Positions 37,120 through 49,100 of a DNA stretch of 64,000 nucleotides are shown in pieces. The first letter of the stretch is position 1. Every line of letters starts with the position of its first letter. Below the pieces are notes generated by a model. It made no database searches. It was given only the letters and a program-made list of their open reading frames with translations, and was not told where the DNA came from. The DNA comes from Silene latifolia. Lineage: Eukaryota; Streptophyta; Magnoliopsida; Caryophyllales; Caryophyllaceae. The translations under genes and the position numbers were made by a program. The stretch lies in NCBI RefSeq assembly GCF_048544455.1, contig NC_133534.1, forward strand, positions 35,712,217-35,776,216, in the 5' to 3' direction.

Positions 37120-38465
37120 TGTAACACCCCATACTCCAAGTGCCTTACCAGGACCACTCGGGTATAAGGATGCCACCATCTCGGTTACCCGAGGCATGAT
37201 AATCATAAGACAATGAAGAAACATACTTTATTAAATAAGTTTAAGTGATTACATTATAAAACCAAAGCTAACAAAAGGAATTACAAGGTTCTCATACGTC
37301 TCTGACTAAAACTATCAAAGCTACTAGACTTCGTCGACACGGCGGAAGACTTCTAAGCGCCACGTGATGACTCATCCCAACTATCCCATACGCGTCATAT
37401 CACACTGCTCAATAATCGCTCACCACCCCGAATGGATCACCACGTTTTTAAAACATTTAAACGGGTCAAGACTAATCACACAATTCAATACATATATCCA
37501 CAATAAGATAAAAAGCAACGGTGAATCACACACACACACACACACACCACCAACTCCCATCGTCTCAATCGACCGTCCCTTTGGACCGGACTACCGCGCC
37601 GATGGGGGACGCGGCCGTTCCCACCTAAGCCCCGCTCATCATACCGAGCGATAACCCCGTCCATTAATGTGCACATCCCCTTTCGTGGCGGGTTCCACGA
37701 AGGGCGAAACTAGGGCGTGAGATCACTCCCGCAAGTGACCCCACTCAACCGAGAACGCATCTCGAGAACCATCACAAACACAACCACAATCACAATCACA
37801 ATTACAATTACAATCACCATATCAATCAACTAACTACAACACATCACCAATATCCCATTATGGGACTAATACCGAGTAGGAAATCCTACCTGGATAGCAC
37901 AACACGCAGACGGTATCTACAGTTGTCTCAAAACGCCTCTTCTATGAACTCTCCTCCTACCATACAACACATAGATACTACTATTCAAATACTATTCATA
38001 AAAACCCCCAATTCCTAAATTAGGGTTTCACTAATCTTAACAAAACATTATATAAATTACATTAAAAGCTTACCCTCGACGCAAGGAATCCAACGACACA
38101 AACTACGATGCAAACCGACCGTCGAACTCGGAATTGTCAAGAACGCGATTAGGAAGAAGACAAGTTGCTTTCTCTCTTAAACAGGTTTTAGGTTTTGTAA
38201 AAAGTGATTTAGAACAAAGACGAATTGGTTTAAATACCTTAATCGCGTAATTAACAAAACCCGAGAAAACTCCCTCAAAACCCGGACACTCGATCGAGTA
38301 CCCAAGGTACTCGATCGAGTACCCCCCTACTCGATCGAGTACCCCAGCTACTCGATCGAGTACCCAACAGGTCAGAAACTATTTTATTTCGCAACTTGCC
38401 CTTACTCGACAGAGTAAGGGCTACTCGATAGAGTACCCCAAGACTTATAAATACGGAGTATTACA
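37120..38465 (-). repeat. LARD 2 LTR (5' LTR in element orientation)
   Basis: Partner of 31334-32672, with the palindrome array at 38288-38435. Confidence 0.9.
38288..38435. repeat. CTCGATCGAG palindrome array in LARD 2 right LTR
   Basis: Four units plus two variants, as in the partner LTR. Confidence 0.95.
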
Positions 38466-38979
38466 AGTACGGTTACATTACATTTGTTTCGTGCATGCTC
38501 CTAATTGTTATAAAAAAAAGTGATAATTGTTTTCGTTAATTGTTGTGTTCCAACACGTATACCTCACTTCTACAGTTGGGAGTGAACTTCGGGGACGAAA
38601 TTCCTTTTTAGATGGGTAGATAACATCGCGGTAAACGAACTTGCAAAACTTCTTTAAAACGGTTGCTTTTAATTCTTTAAACTGTTGTTCTAATAACTTT
38701 TAACCGTTGCTATTTGACCTATTTCAATTTCATCAGCTTTGTTTTCTAAACAATTTAGTGGTATGGGTATGGTAGTAATGTAATGGTTTTATGGTCGTTA
38801 TAATCATGTCACGATAACCTTGTGGTGGTAGGCATGTAATGATAATAACTTTGTAGTTTATACGTTGGCATTATTTGACGATTGCATGAGTACTACGTGA
38901 CCTTTCATGTTGTCGTGTGGCGTTATGATTGGAGTGTGGGACGAACTTCGGGGACGAAGTTCCTCTTAAGGGGGGAGAT
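38466..38979 (+). mobile_element. Older LTR element 4, 3' end of interior
   Basis: It ends with the hairpin motif GAACTTCGGGGACGAAGTTC (38943-38962) and a purine tract AAGGGGGGAGA directly before the LTR. A second copy of the hairpin motif lies at 38584-38603. Confidence 0.7.
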
Positions 38980-39080
38980 TGTAATACCCGCCCTGTTAGG
39001 GACCCGTTGACTGACTTGTTGACCTTGAGAGGCCCTTAGTAAGGGAGACAAAGGGAGATTACGTTGTCATCGTAACATGG

Positions 39081-39178
39081 TACTCGAACTAGTATGTAGA
39101 AATCACTCGGCCGAGTAGCTGGGGTACTCGATCGAGTGCGGCGTACTCGGCCGAGTATGTCTATACTCGGCCGAGTAC
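39081..39178. repeat. CTCGGCCGAG palindrome array in element 4 LTR
   Basis: Mix of CTCGGCCGAG (three) and CTCGATCGAG (one) units plus a degenerate one, just upstream of the TATA-like sequence. Confidence 0.9.
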
Positions 39179-39704
39179 CTCGTTTGACAGCGTGTTATTA
39201 TAAAACGCGGTGACTAAAACATAATTCATTTTGACGTTTCATTTTTTCCATTTCTAAAATCTAAACCCTCTCTCTCTCTCTCTCTCTCTCCCAATTCTCT
39301 CATCTCACTCTGCACATCTTGGGTAGCCTTGAACACTAATCCGGGAAGGGAGACGGTCTATGCATGAGGTCATCGAGTCGGGTTATCGCCGCCATCGGCA
39401 TCGTTTTGTCCTTCAAGGTGAGTTTGTGAATAATTGTTTATCTACAATAGATCTTGAATAGCGTAGTGATAGGGTACGGTTGTTGTTTGTAGGGTACGAT
39501 GTGGAGTCTTGCTTGACATGGTGTGATTGATGCGTTCTATGGATTTGCGGAAAGGTGGGGTTTTCCTATTCAGTTGATTGTATAATTGATTTAAGATTGT
39601 TTGTGGTTGATTGTATAAAATGTTTCATTAGATTGAGTTTGAATGAGATTATATTATTGATTGGTACTGTTGTTTTGGGACCATTTTCGGGAGATGGTTC
39701 CAAC

Positions 39705-40094
39705 TAGGGGTGGCAACATCCGGTCAAAACTGGAAGAATGGATCGGTCCGGCCCTGAATCTTCCTGTCCGGTACCGGTCCACCATTTTTTAAGATTCCTG
39801 TTTCCGGTCCGGACCGGATAGACCGAAATTATTTTTATTTTATTTCTTTCCTTAAAATATTAATTAAAAATACATTAAACGCCTACTTAATCCGGTCCAA
39901 CCGGTCAGAATTTATGGACCGGAATTTGAAAAAGTGGGCATGTAAAATTAATTCTGGTCCGGTCCCGTCTTGGACCGGAATTTTTCAGGTCCGGTCCCGA
40001 TCCGGAATTATTATAATCTGGTCCGAGATTTTTGACGATTCTGGTTCCGATGCAAACCGATTCCAGTCTGGTTTTGGACTGGTGCCTAGCCCTA
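39705..40094. mobile_element. hAT-like MITE in element 4 LTR
   Basis: 390 bp flanked by GTTCCAAC (39697-39704) and GTTCCAAT (40095-40102), an 8-bp duplication with one change. Ends are TAGGGGTGGCAA and the complement of TAGGGCTAGGCA. The interior is rich in CCGGTCCGG-type repeats with no transposase. Confidence 0.75.
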
Positions 40095-40225
40095 GTTCCA
40101 ATCTCATGTTCGCCTCTTGTGGCTCCCGTCACAAGGGGGATATGAACATTAATGATCTGGGTTCACTCGTTGCGATGAACGGGGATTTGGTGGGCAAGGT
40201 TGTGGTCGCCCACTGGCGATGTGGG

Positions 40226-41375
40226 TGATAAGGCTAAAGTCGTATCACCTCAATCAAAATAATCCCAAACGGACACTAAAAATGCAGATACTGAAGTCAG
40301 GGGTCGAACCACAAGGAAACATGCCAAACTGCTTATTAGCTATGAGTAGATTCTAGACTATTGGGTCACGAATTGAAGTTGATTTATTTGGTTTGTAGTA
40401 ACTAAACGATTGTAATTTAAGACGATATAAAATATATAAAACTAGTCTAGGGATTCCGGTTCACAATGAATATCAATTAGGGTATTTAGGATCAATTAAC
40501 TAACATGGACTGGCTATATAAGGCTATATGTCCGGTCGGTACTATATATCCTTCAGATCTGCACTTAGCATGTGGTCGCTATAAATAAGTCATTCTACCT
40601 AATTATTGTAAGCCTTTCTTAGCATTAATCCGGTCGGCAATAATACTAATTCGCGACACTAACTAATTAACCCCGACCGGTAATTAATCAATTAGATTGA
40701 TAAACAAATAATAGGCGATAGTCGATCTAAGCAGCTAATAAATTCATTAACTCCGATTAATATTCATCGATCCCCTTCAACCCTAGATGGAGAATTAGTT
40801 ACGCATAACAATAGAAAGAACGATAGACATAATTAAAGAAAACATAAGAATAGAGATTAGAAATACCGAACAATGATTAATTGGAAGAATTAAAGGTATG
40901 AACAATCTTGCAAGCAATAACATAAAAGAGTTTTTAAAGAGGAAACTAAACTAAGCTAAACTAAGAATCTAAGAATAATAAAAACATAACCTAATTATTG
41001 TGTAGGAGTTTCCTATTTATACTATTACATAATAATTAATTAAACCGATTTAAGGAAAGTTTCATAAAAAGTGCGTCAGACTAGATGCTCGATCGAGTAT
41101 TGACACACTCGATCGAGTATTGACACACTCGATCGAGTGACTTCAACAACTTCATCTTGTTCGTGCCTTTTTCTCTTCTTTTTTTCGTCTTGCCGACTCC
41201 GCGATGCTCCATTTTACTCTTTTGCTCAACAAATGCATCCAATCTGCATTAAAACACCAAAAGGCGGAAGTATCGACATTTAATATAACGGCATATAATT
41301 AACATATTATAATACAAAATCGTCTCAAAAGCAACTAAAGGGAGGCATAAATGTGTATATAATTATGACTCATCA
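40226..41375 (-). mobile_element. Solo LTR, 1.15 kb, Tat/Ogre-like by style
   Basis: It starts TGATAAGG, ends ACTCATCA, and is flanked by GTGGG (40221-40225 and 41376-41380), so it is a clean TG...CA solo LTR. Orientation is inferred from the TATA box TATAAATAG on the minus strand (41013-41021) and GTCGAACCACAAGG near 40293, the complement of a common Tat-type LTR motif. A palindrome array (41087-41139) lies about 65 bp upstream of the TATA box in that orientation. Confidence 0.8.
41087..41139. repeat. CTCGATCGAG palindrome array in the solo LTR
   Basis: Three perfect CTCGATCGAG units at 20-bp spacing. Confidence 0.95.
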
Positions 41376-41693
41376 GTGGGTTACCTGTTGCGATGGATAA
41401 CCTGGCAGGGCTACACACTTCGGGGTGTAGTCGGTTACTGGTTAGTAATGGAGTTTGGAGGATGGTTACTACAGCTTGGATTGGATTGTGTATTAGTTCG
41501 TGTATCTGTGACTCTGTGTTTTCTTATCTTGGTTATGTAGTTGACTGACCCCGTTTATTGTTTTCAAAGCTGTGGTGATGCATTCGGGGATGGTGAGCAG
41601 TTGGTTTAGCAGGTATTGGATGTTGATGTGCGTGCGACATATGGACGGGATCGAGTCATCACGTTGTTTTAGCTAGCTACCGCTGTCACTCAT

Positions 41694-43110
41694 TGTAATA
41701 CTACGGTTTTCTATGTCTTTGGGTACTCTATCGAGTGGGACTTACTCTGTCGAGTAAGTAGTTTTTGACGCAAAATAGTAGTCTGCCTGTAGGGCACTCG
41801 ATCGAGTAAGTTGGGTACTCGATCGAGTAGGAGGCACTCGATCGAGTAAGTGCCTTACTTGATCGAGTAAGTGAGTCTACGGGCTGAGTTTTGACGGGTT
41901 TTGTTAATGATGCGAGATTAATATATAATGAGTTCCGTCACTTTTCTTAAACCTCTTTATCATTCTAAAAACCTAAATTGAGAAAAAGAAGTTATGTAAG
42001 TTGATTCATCGCATCATTAGCAAATCCCCAAGGCTAGGAGAGTCGGATCATCTTGTTCTTTACGCCGTTGTGATCATCGTGTCAAGGGTAAGTTCCTTGT
42101 ATAATTTTTATAATATTTGGTTGAATTTCTTTAAAACCCTAATTGGGTGATTTTGAGGTTTTTGGGTGATTTGTATGTATGTGGTAGTAATTGAATGTAT
42201 ACATGTTATAGGAGGATGATTCGTAGAGGAGAATTCTGATTAGCTGCTAGATCGTCTGTGGTGGTTGCTTTTCCAGGTAGGGTTTTCCCTACTCAGTATT
42301 AATTACATAAGCGTGGTTGGTGATTACTGTTGTTGTTGTATATCATATTGGCATTGGATTCTGATTTGGTGATTGTTGGTAGTGTAATGTGATTGTTGTT
42401 GTATAACTGTCTGTGATCTTCGGGGCGCGTCCCTAGCTGAGTGGAGTCACTTGCGGGAGTGGCTTCACGCCCTTGGTTCGCCCTCTGTGGAACCCGCCAC
42501 AGGAGAGGATGTGCACATTAAGGAAACTTGGGTTTATCGCTCGATGGAGATGAGCGGGGATTTGGTGGGTACGGCTGCGGTCCCCCACTGGCGGCATGGA
42601 GTACTTGTTGCGATGGGTACTCTGGCAGGGCTACACACTTTAGTGTGTAGTCAGTTGTGTGGAGATTTGAGTTGAAGACTGGGGTTTGTTGAGCTGTTTG
42701 TGCTGTTTGTGATATTGTTCCGTTATGGTATTTGTTTTATGTAATTAGTACTTACCCCGTTTACATGTTTTAAAAACTGTGGTGATCTATTCGGGGGTGG
42801 TGAGCAGTTATTGAGCAAGTATGAGACGATGCGCATGAGATAGCTGGGATGAGTCATCACGTAGCAGTTTTAGAAGTCTTCCGCTGTGTCGAACATTTTG
42901 TAGTTGTTTAGTAGTCGACAGTTTTGAGAACCTTGTATTTTTTTTTCCTTTAACAGTTTTGGAGTTTGGCTTGTATCACTTAACTTTATTATCATTTAAA
43001 TACATTTCGTTATTGTCTATTTGAGTATCATTGCCTCGGGTAACCGAGATGGTGACGTTCTCATACCTTAAGTGGTTCTGGTAAGGCACTTGGAGTATGG
43101 GGGTGTCACA
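41694..43110 (+). repeat. LARD 3 5' LTR
   Basis: 1417 bp, starts TGTAATACTACGG, ends GGGGGTGTCACA. Palindrome array at 41724-41870, TATA box ATATATAA at 41921-41928. Confidence 0.9.
41724..41870. repeat. CTCGATCGAG palindrome array in LARD 3 5' LTR
   Basis: Two variants (CTCTATCGAG, CTCTGTCGAG), then three perfect units and one near-perfect, ending about 50 bp upstream of the TATA box. Confidence 0.95.
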
Positions 43111-44207
43111 AAGTGGTATCAGAGCGACGATCTTGAAACATGTAACCAATGAACCTAATGAACATAGGGAGTCAAACTAAAATGAACCCGGGTAGAAGTT
43201 GTAGGAGCTAATGCAAAGACTTGGGAGACATCCTAAAGTCGCGAACTCGCCCTACAATTTTGAACCGGTCACTATGTGATGTCATGGGACCACTATGTGT
43301 TTGCTAATGTTCTATTGCGTATGTTGAACGATGTGTTGTATAGCAATGTTGCAAAATGATTGTGGTGGAATGAGGAATGTGGTAAATGATAAAGTGTTGT
43401 GAATAGGCATGTTGCATGATAGTTGGTTTACAATGTTGTTTGGAATTGTTGGAAAAGTATATGAGAATGATGAATGATGTGGTGGAAAAAAGAAGTAGTT
43501 CATATATGATAATATGTGATGAATAATGATGTTGCAGGATGAATGATTTATAATTTGGCAATTTTAGTCACATGAGATTATGCGATGTGATATGGTTATG
43601 CATGATTTTGTTTCCGTAAAGTAATATAATAAAGGTATATACTATATGCATACTTTAGATAAAGTGTATGATGGATGATGGATAATGTTGCATAAGAATA
43701 TGATTTCATGATTTAAGCATGTTTATATGACTGAAGTGGATTTTTTGTTGTAATGTTGATATGTTAGTAACACATGAATGGGAGTTTGATGTTATATATT
43801 ATGTCATTGTTGTACGAAAAGTTATAGAATAAAAGCATGTGGGTAATACATGATTGACAAGTTGAATAATATATGTGCATGATGGAAGTTGTTGTTTGGC
43901 TTTGTAAATAGTAACATATGGTTAGGGATACTGGTTTTATGAGTATTGAGTTGTTTTGTTTACTTTGTTGTTGTTTAAGTTGTTTGGTAGTAAAAAAAAT
44001 CGAATAGTTATGTCGTCTGATTACAGTGAAGTTGTATTTAAACTGTTATAACTTGAGATGGATAAATGATTTTAATGTGATTCCAATTGGAGGTGTTATC
44101 TTGTTCTGTTACGATTCTAACGATAGGTCACACGCCCAAAACGACTAAGAAACAATGAGTTATGACCGTTTTACGAAAATTGAACAGTGTTGAGAAATGC
44201 ATGGGGT

Positions 44208-44355
44208 ACTCGATCGAGTGGCTCTCAGTCGATCGAGTGCACCTTTTGTTACTCGATCGAGTAGTCCTAGTAATTTGTTTTACGTGCTTCTGACCTTCAC
44301 CTACTCGATCGAGTAAGTCACTCACTCGATCGAGTGACCTGTACTCGATCTAGTG
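44208..44355. repeat. CTCGATCGAG palindrome array in LARD 3 leader
   Basis: Four perfect units and two degenerate units, about 1.1-1.25 kb downstream of the primer-binding site. Confidence 0.92.
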
Positions 44356-44533
44356 ACCCCTGTTTTGGGTCATATGCTTATCTTTTGACTTTGTTGCCTA
44401 TAATGTTTAATTCAAAGGTGTCCTTCTGCTTCTTTATGCGTTGTTTTACATATGTGTTGGTCCTGATGCATAAGTTACCCAATCTTATGATGTAAGGAGT
44501 GGCACCTGTGATGAGTACGAGTTCGGTGGGGTT

Positions 44534-46124
44534 TGATATATGATTTATTTACACCTTATTTCCTTCTTTCTTTTATGCATTCCGACTCATATCGAGTCGG
44601 TTTCGTGTGTCTTTCCTTACATTTTGTGCCCAATCCCCGTACTTGTTATTTTGTGTATCCTTTTGCAGGAACCAAGTCGAGTATAGAGGAATCGGGGCAA
44701 GAAAGGGCATTCCAGTGCCTTTACATGAAGAAGTAGTGAAAAATGCTGTATGTTGTGTTCTGCCGGCAGCCGGTCTAGCCACCAGCAGAACACATCCCAA
44801 GCCTTGCCAAGGAAAATGAAGAAATAATCTGAAGGTAGTGTTCTGCCGGCAGGCCGGCAGCCGGCCCACCGGTAGAACACAGCATCCTGAATTTAATTGA
44901 ATTGAAAGAGGAAAAGAAGCTTGACCTCGCTACCGGTTGGAGCACCGGTAGCCGGTCCACCGGCAAGACGCAACATCAAAGGAATTTTGAAGACTCTGAA
45001 GGTAGTGTTCTGCCGGCAGGCCGGCAGCCGGTCCACCGGCAGAACACACTTGCCAGCTAAATTTCCAAAGTTGGAGTTATTTTGACCGTCCTGCCGGTAG
45101 AAGCGCCGGCAGCCGGTCCACCGGCAGAACGCAGCAGCAGGCGAATTGGGCTTTTCTCTTCTTTTCTTCTTAATCTTGGGCAAGCCTATAAATACCCCCT
45201 CCTTAAACCCTTTGTACACACAACCCTAGATCTGAGAATTTTCCATATTTATTTGTAATCTTTCCTTAATCAAGCTTTAATCTTTCCTTAATAATTATTA
45301 ATTACTTAGTAAAATTAGTTAGTATTAGTAAGAATCAATTGTTTACACTTGGTTTTTGAAGATTGTATTGGAGGACTTTGAAGGGTTTCCTTCTTATTAT
45401 TCAATCAAGCAATCACCTTTACTTGTGTTGGTATATCTCCTCTCTTATTTACTTGTTAATCATTTGTTTACATTTTGTTTTTGTCTCTTATAATTGCTAC
45501 AATCATCTCCATGTTTTCCCTTTGTGTTGTTTTTTCTTCTTCTCTTATTAGCATGATTAATTCCAACATGAGTGAGTAGTTACCCTCCTAGGGTTTAGGG
45601 GGAGCCTAAATAGGATTAGTGGGCATGATTAGTTGATAAGTTTTGAGTCTTTGGTGTAGGAATTTGTCTTTCTTAGCATTGCATACAAGGTGTTTGACGA
45701 ATTGTGTGAGTGAAAGCTTGTGTCTTTTTGTCTTACTAACTTAATTCTTCCTTGAATGAAAATTTGTTGGTGGTCTTGTTGCATGTTTTGAATTAGTTGT
45801 TGCTCAACGAAAGTTGGTAACCGCCTCTAGGACGAACCCTCACCTTAGACTATTTTATCGACTTGTCGCCCCTAGTTCATTTAGGTGACCCCGAAGACCC
45901 TAGTCTTTTAATTAATCGTATTCATCTTCATTCAATCGTTTATTTAGTTGCTCTAGTTGTTAAAATCAAAACCCCTTTTCCTTCATTTTTGAATAGACTT
46001 GACTTTTAGTTAGGCTAAGTAGAAACCCCCGCCGTCTTCGTGTTCGACCCCGGTTTACAACTAAATTGGGTTATTATTGTTGGTGGTAAGTGTGTTGACC
46101 CCACCGTTGAAAACTTACCCATCA
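44534..46124 (+). mobile_element. Solo-LTR-like insertion in LARD 3, Tat/Ogre-like style
   Basis: LARDs 1 and 2 read CGGTGGGGAGGACATGAG without a break where LARD 3 carries this 1.6-kb block. It begins TGATATATGATTTATTTACA and ends AACTTACCCATCA. The end section holds GTGTTCGACCCCGG, a usual LTR-end motif in Tat-type elements. A TATA box CTATAAATACC lies at 45186-45196. I could not find a clean 5-bp duplication, so the left edge may be off by a few bases. Confidence 0.6.
44756..45132. repeat. CCGGCAGCCGG palindrome/inverted-repeat array
   Basis: Five units built on TTCTGCCGGCAGGCCGGCAG, then CCGGTCCACCGGCAGAAC, each able to fold on itself, spaced about 65-115 bp. The array ends about 55 bp upstream of the TATA box at 45186. 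Confidence 0.9.
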
Positions 46125-49100
46125 GGAGGACATGAGTTATATGTGGTTGTGATAGGTAGTGGGAAAGAAAAGGAAGATTGGTAAGGCTTATTGAGGCATG
46201 GAGCATGTTTTGGTGAGATGAGATGAGTGATATGATTGTGTGTTGAGTAATGTAAAAGTAAGTGAAGGTGGGCAAGGGATGATGTGAGTCTAAGGAACGT
46301 GAGAATGAAAAGATTGAAAGGAAGGATGTAGATAGTAGCAACTTGAGATGTGTAAAGAATTATGGAGGGAGATGGTTAAGAATTGTGTTGGTTAAGAATA
46401 TATGCAATGAAAGGAAGTTTTAGAGGGATTAAGAATAGTGGTATATAGTGGACTTAATGGAGACATGTCGCGACGTGGATTTACAGATAGTGAGTGAGTT
46501 TGGGAATTTGTAGTATCAAGAGGTGAAACTAATGTGTGATTTCCTTGGGCAAGTAACGGTATGAAATGAGTCTTGGTATTCAAAAAAAGAAATGATTGGT
46601 GATGAGTGTGAGTGATAGCATAAGATGGTCTGGACTGATTGGTGATAAGTGTGACTGATAGCATGATAAGAGAAGATCCATGGTAAGAAAAAGTGAGATG
46701 ATACTGATATGAAATAATGGAATTCGAGTTTTGGAGCAATGAGATGGTAACCGGAGCACTAAAGAGTTAGATAGAAGTAATATGGAGTTGAACTTTTAAT
46801 TGGTATTGTTGAGTGTAAAGAGAAAAGAAGGGTAAAAAGTAAGCTGAGAAAAATGTTGACCGGAGTTATGTGATAAAGAAGTAATGAATCGTCGAGATGT
46901 GTGATATTATCATGAGGATGTTAATTAATGGTTATATAGGAGTTTCAGGACAACATGATTAATCATGAGTTTCGAGGAATTAAGGGAGTAAGAAGTTGGT
47001 GGAGTATTTGCACGATACGAGATATTTGGTGGAGGTTGGATGACAATACAATTAAGATAGTATTGCGAATAATGTTGAGGTAATTATGTTGATGGGTTTG
47101 ATGTTCGTTATTTAGGATGTTAGCCAAAGATAGGAAAGAAATCGTAATGTTTAGAGATGGGTGTAAGAGGTTTGATGTCCGAACGGTGGTAGTGTTGAGG
47201 TGTTGCCGCTAGTGGTTAAGGGTGGTGATAAATGGGAAAGATGGCCATTCTAAAGAGGTTGGTTTTGCAGAGACCCGATTGATGTGTATGGTTGTGAGGA
47301 AGTATAAGATGTGGTTATAAAAGGCGGTTGCTAGTAGTTGAGTGTTAATGGTATGGTTATATTTGGCAGGAGGTGATGGTTATGCGAATGGGAGAATGTG
47401 TTATGAGGGGCATACGAGTTAAGCTCGGGCGAGAGGTAACTTTTATTAGGTGGTAACTTACGTGATCAGGATTGACTAGTTGGATGTGATTACGGGTCTA
47501 TGATGTGTATAAATGTTTGTGCGAGGTTCTGACCTCACAAGAAGTGGTATGGTATGATAGTTATAACGTTGTTATTTGAATGTTCTGTAATGCATGTTGG
47601 GTACGGTAATCTAATAGAATGATGTTCAAAAGTGATAGTTTGGGTGATCTGGCATGGCTAGTTATGCTGGTATGTGTATTCATGATATATGTTTATTCGG
47701 TGAAAAGGTATGGATGATATTCATGGGATTCTTGTCTGTTTATTCCGTATAATATGTTGTGTTGTGATCTAGTAAAGCAGTTTTGAGTAAGTTTTCTTGT
47801 CCGGAAAGTTATACTGAGTCAGTGCTTATGGGAATTGTATGTGGTTGTGATGTCTATCGATGTGGTTGTTGTGCCTCGGGTGGTGATCTGGGCACGGTAC
47901 TTCGTGTTGTGATGCGGGTATTTTCGCGCTGTGGTGCGGCGGTTGGTGGCGGTGTTGCGATGCCGACACTGGTTGTGGTGGAGTAGGCGGGATGATTACG
48001 ATACGAGTTTTCGAAAGTACATATCAGTTATACATATATTGTTGTTTTGTTTGTTGTTGTTTCCTGTGAGTTTTAGTTTGGACGGATAGACGGTTGTTCT
48101 GTTTATTGATGCTTCTTACCAGTTTCAGCTTGGGAGTGAGGGTAGAGTATAATATGGAAGAGAGTTGTGTATGTTTCCGTTGTTGTCATGGTATAGTGAT
48201 ATTATGTTGATGGGACACAGTTGTGAGAGGTTGTTACAGTAGTTTTGACCTTGTTTTAGGTGAGGCTTTGGTAGACATGGTAATAGCAAGTGAATTGTGG
48301 AACATGTGTTGTCCTGATCTGGAAGCTGCAGATAGTTCATGATCTTTCTTTGAGACAGTGAGTATAGGGTGTTGGGAATTAGTTTTATGTTAGGTTATGG
48401 ATGAGTTTGGCGGTAATGAAAGAAAGGAACTTGAGGATCTAGTGTGAGTGTGTGTAATAATTGTGAATCGTGAGTTATGAGTATGGAGATAAGTGCATGT
48501 ATAGAGGACTATGTCATTTTGGCGGTAATAGGGAACAGTTGACGTTTTGGTTAAGCTAAATATTTTGTGGTATAGGTTAGGTGGTGTGCCGAGTGAATTG
48601 AGGTATGAGAACTGTTTATGTAAGAGAGCCTTGGATATAGGAATGGTGAGTGTTTAGAGTATAGACGGTTATCTGTGACATGTGCTGGTGATGAGGATAA
48701 TGAGAAGATATAGCTAAGGATTTTGTATTAGTGAGTTACGAGGACGTAACATTTGTCTTAAGAGGAGTAGGATGCGATAAAAGAGAGTTTCACGGTTGTG
48801 CATGTTGTAGTATAATTGGAAGTAGAGTGTTGCTGTAGCATAAAGGATGGATCTTTGTTGTGGTTGATTTTGTTAAAAGGTCATGGCCGTGCTTGTAGTA
48901 GTTCGATGTTTAGGAATGGGAGAATATTTCGATAGTGTTGACAGTTGGATGATGATATTTATGAGTTCGATGGAGTTGACAATTGGATGGTGATGTTATT
49001 GAGTAAACTTCGAGGACGAACTTCCTTTTAAATGTGGTAGAATGTAACATTCCGTTTGATGTTATGAGTGTCTTGATATCGCATTTTCTAGTGGATAATA

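Larger units (their letters stand above)
31334..38465 (-). mobile_element. LARD-like LTR retrotransposon 2, 7.1 kb, looks structurally whole
   Basis: It is flanked by AGTAC (31329-31333 and 38466-38470) and inserted into the interior of element 4. LTRs are 31334-32672 and 37120-38465. The primer-binding site complement GCTCTGATACCA is at 37106-37117, and a purine tract lies next to 32673. The interior parallels LARD 1 but has no gag-pol. LTR identity is very high by eye, so insertion was recent. Confidence 0.9.

Noticed and set aside
47783-47986. 67-codon Cys/Gly/Val-rich frame in LARD 3
   Set aside because: The related sequence in LARDs 1 and 2 is read in a different frame, so there is no conserved protein.
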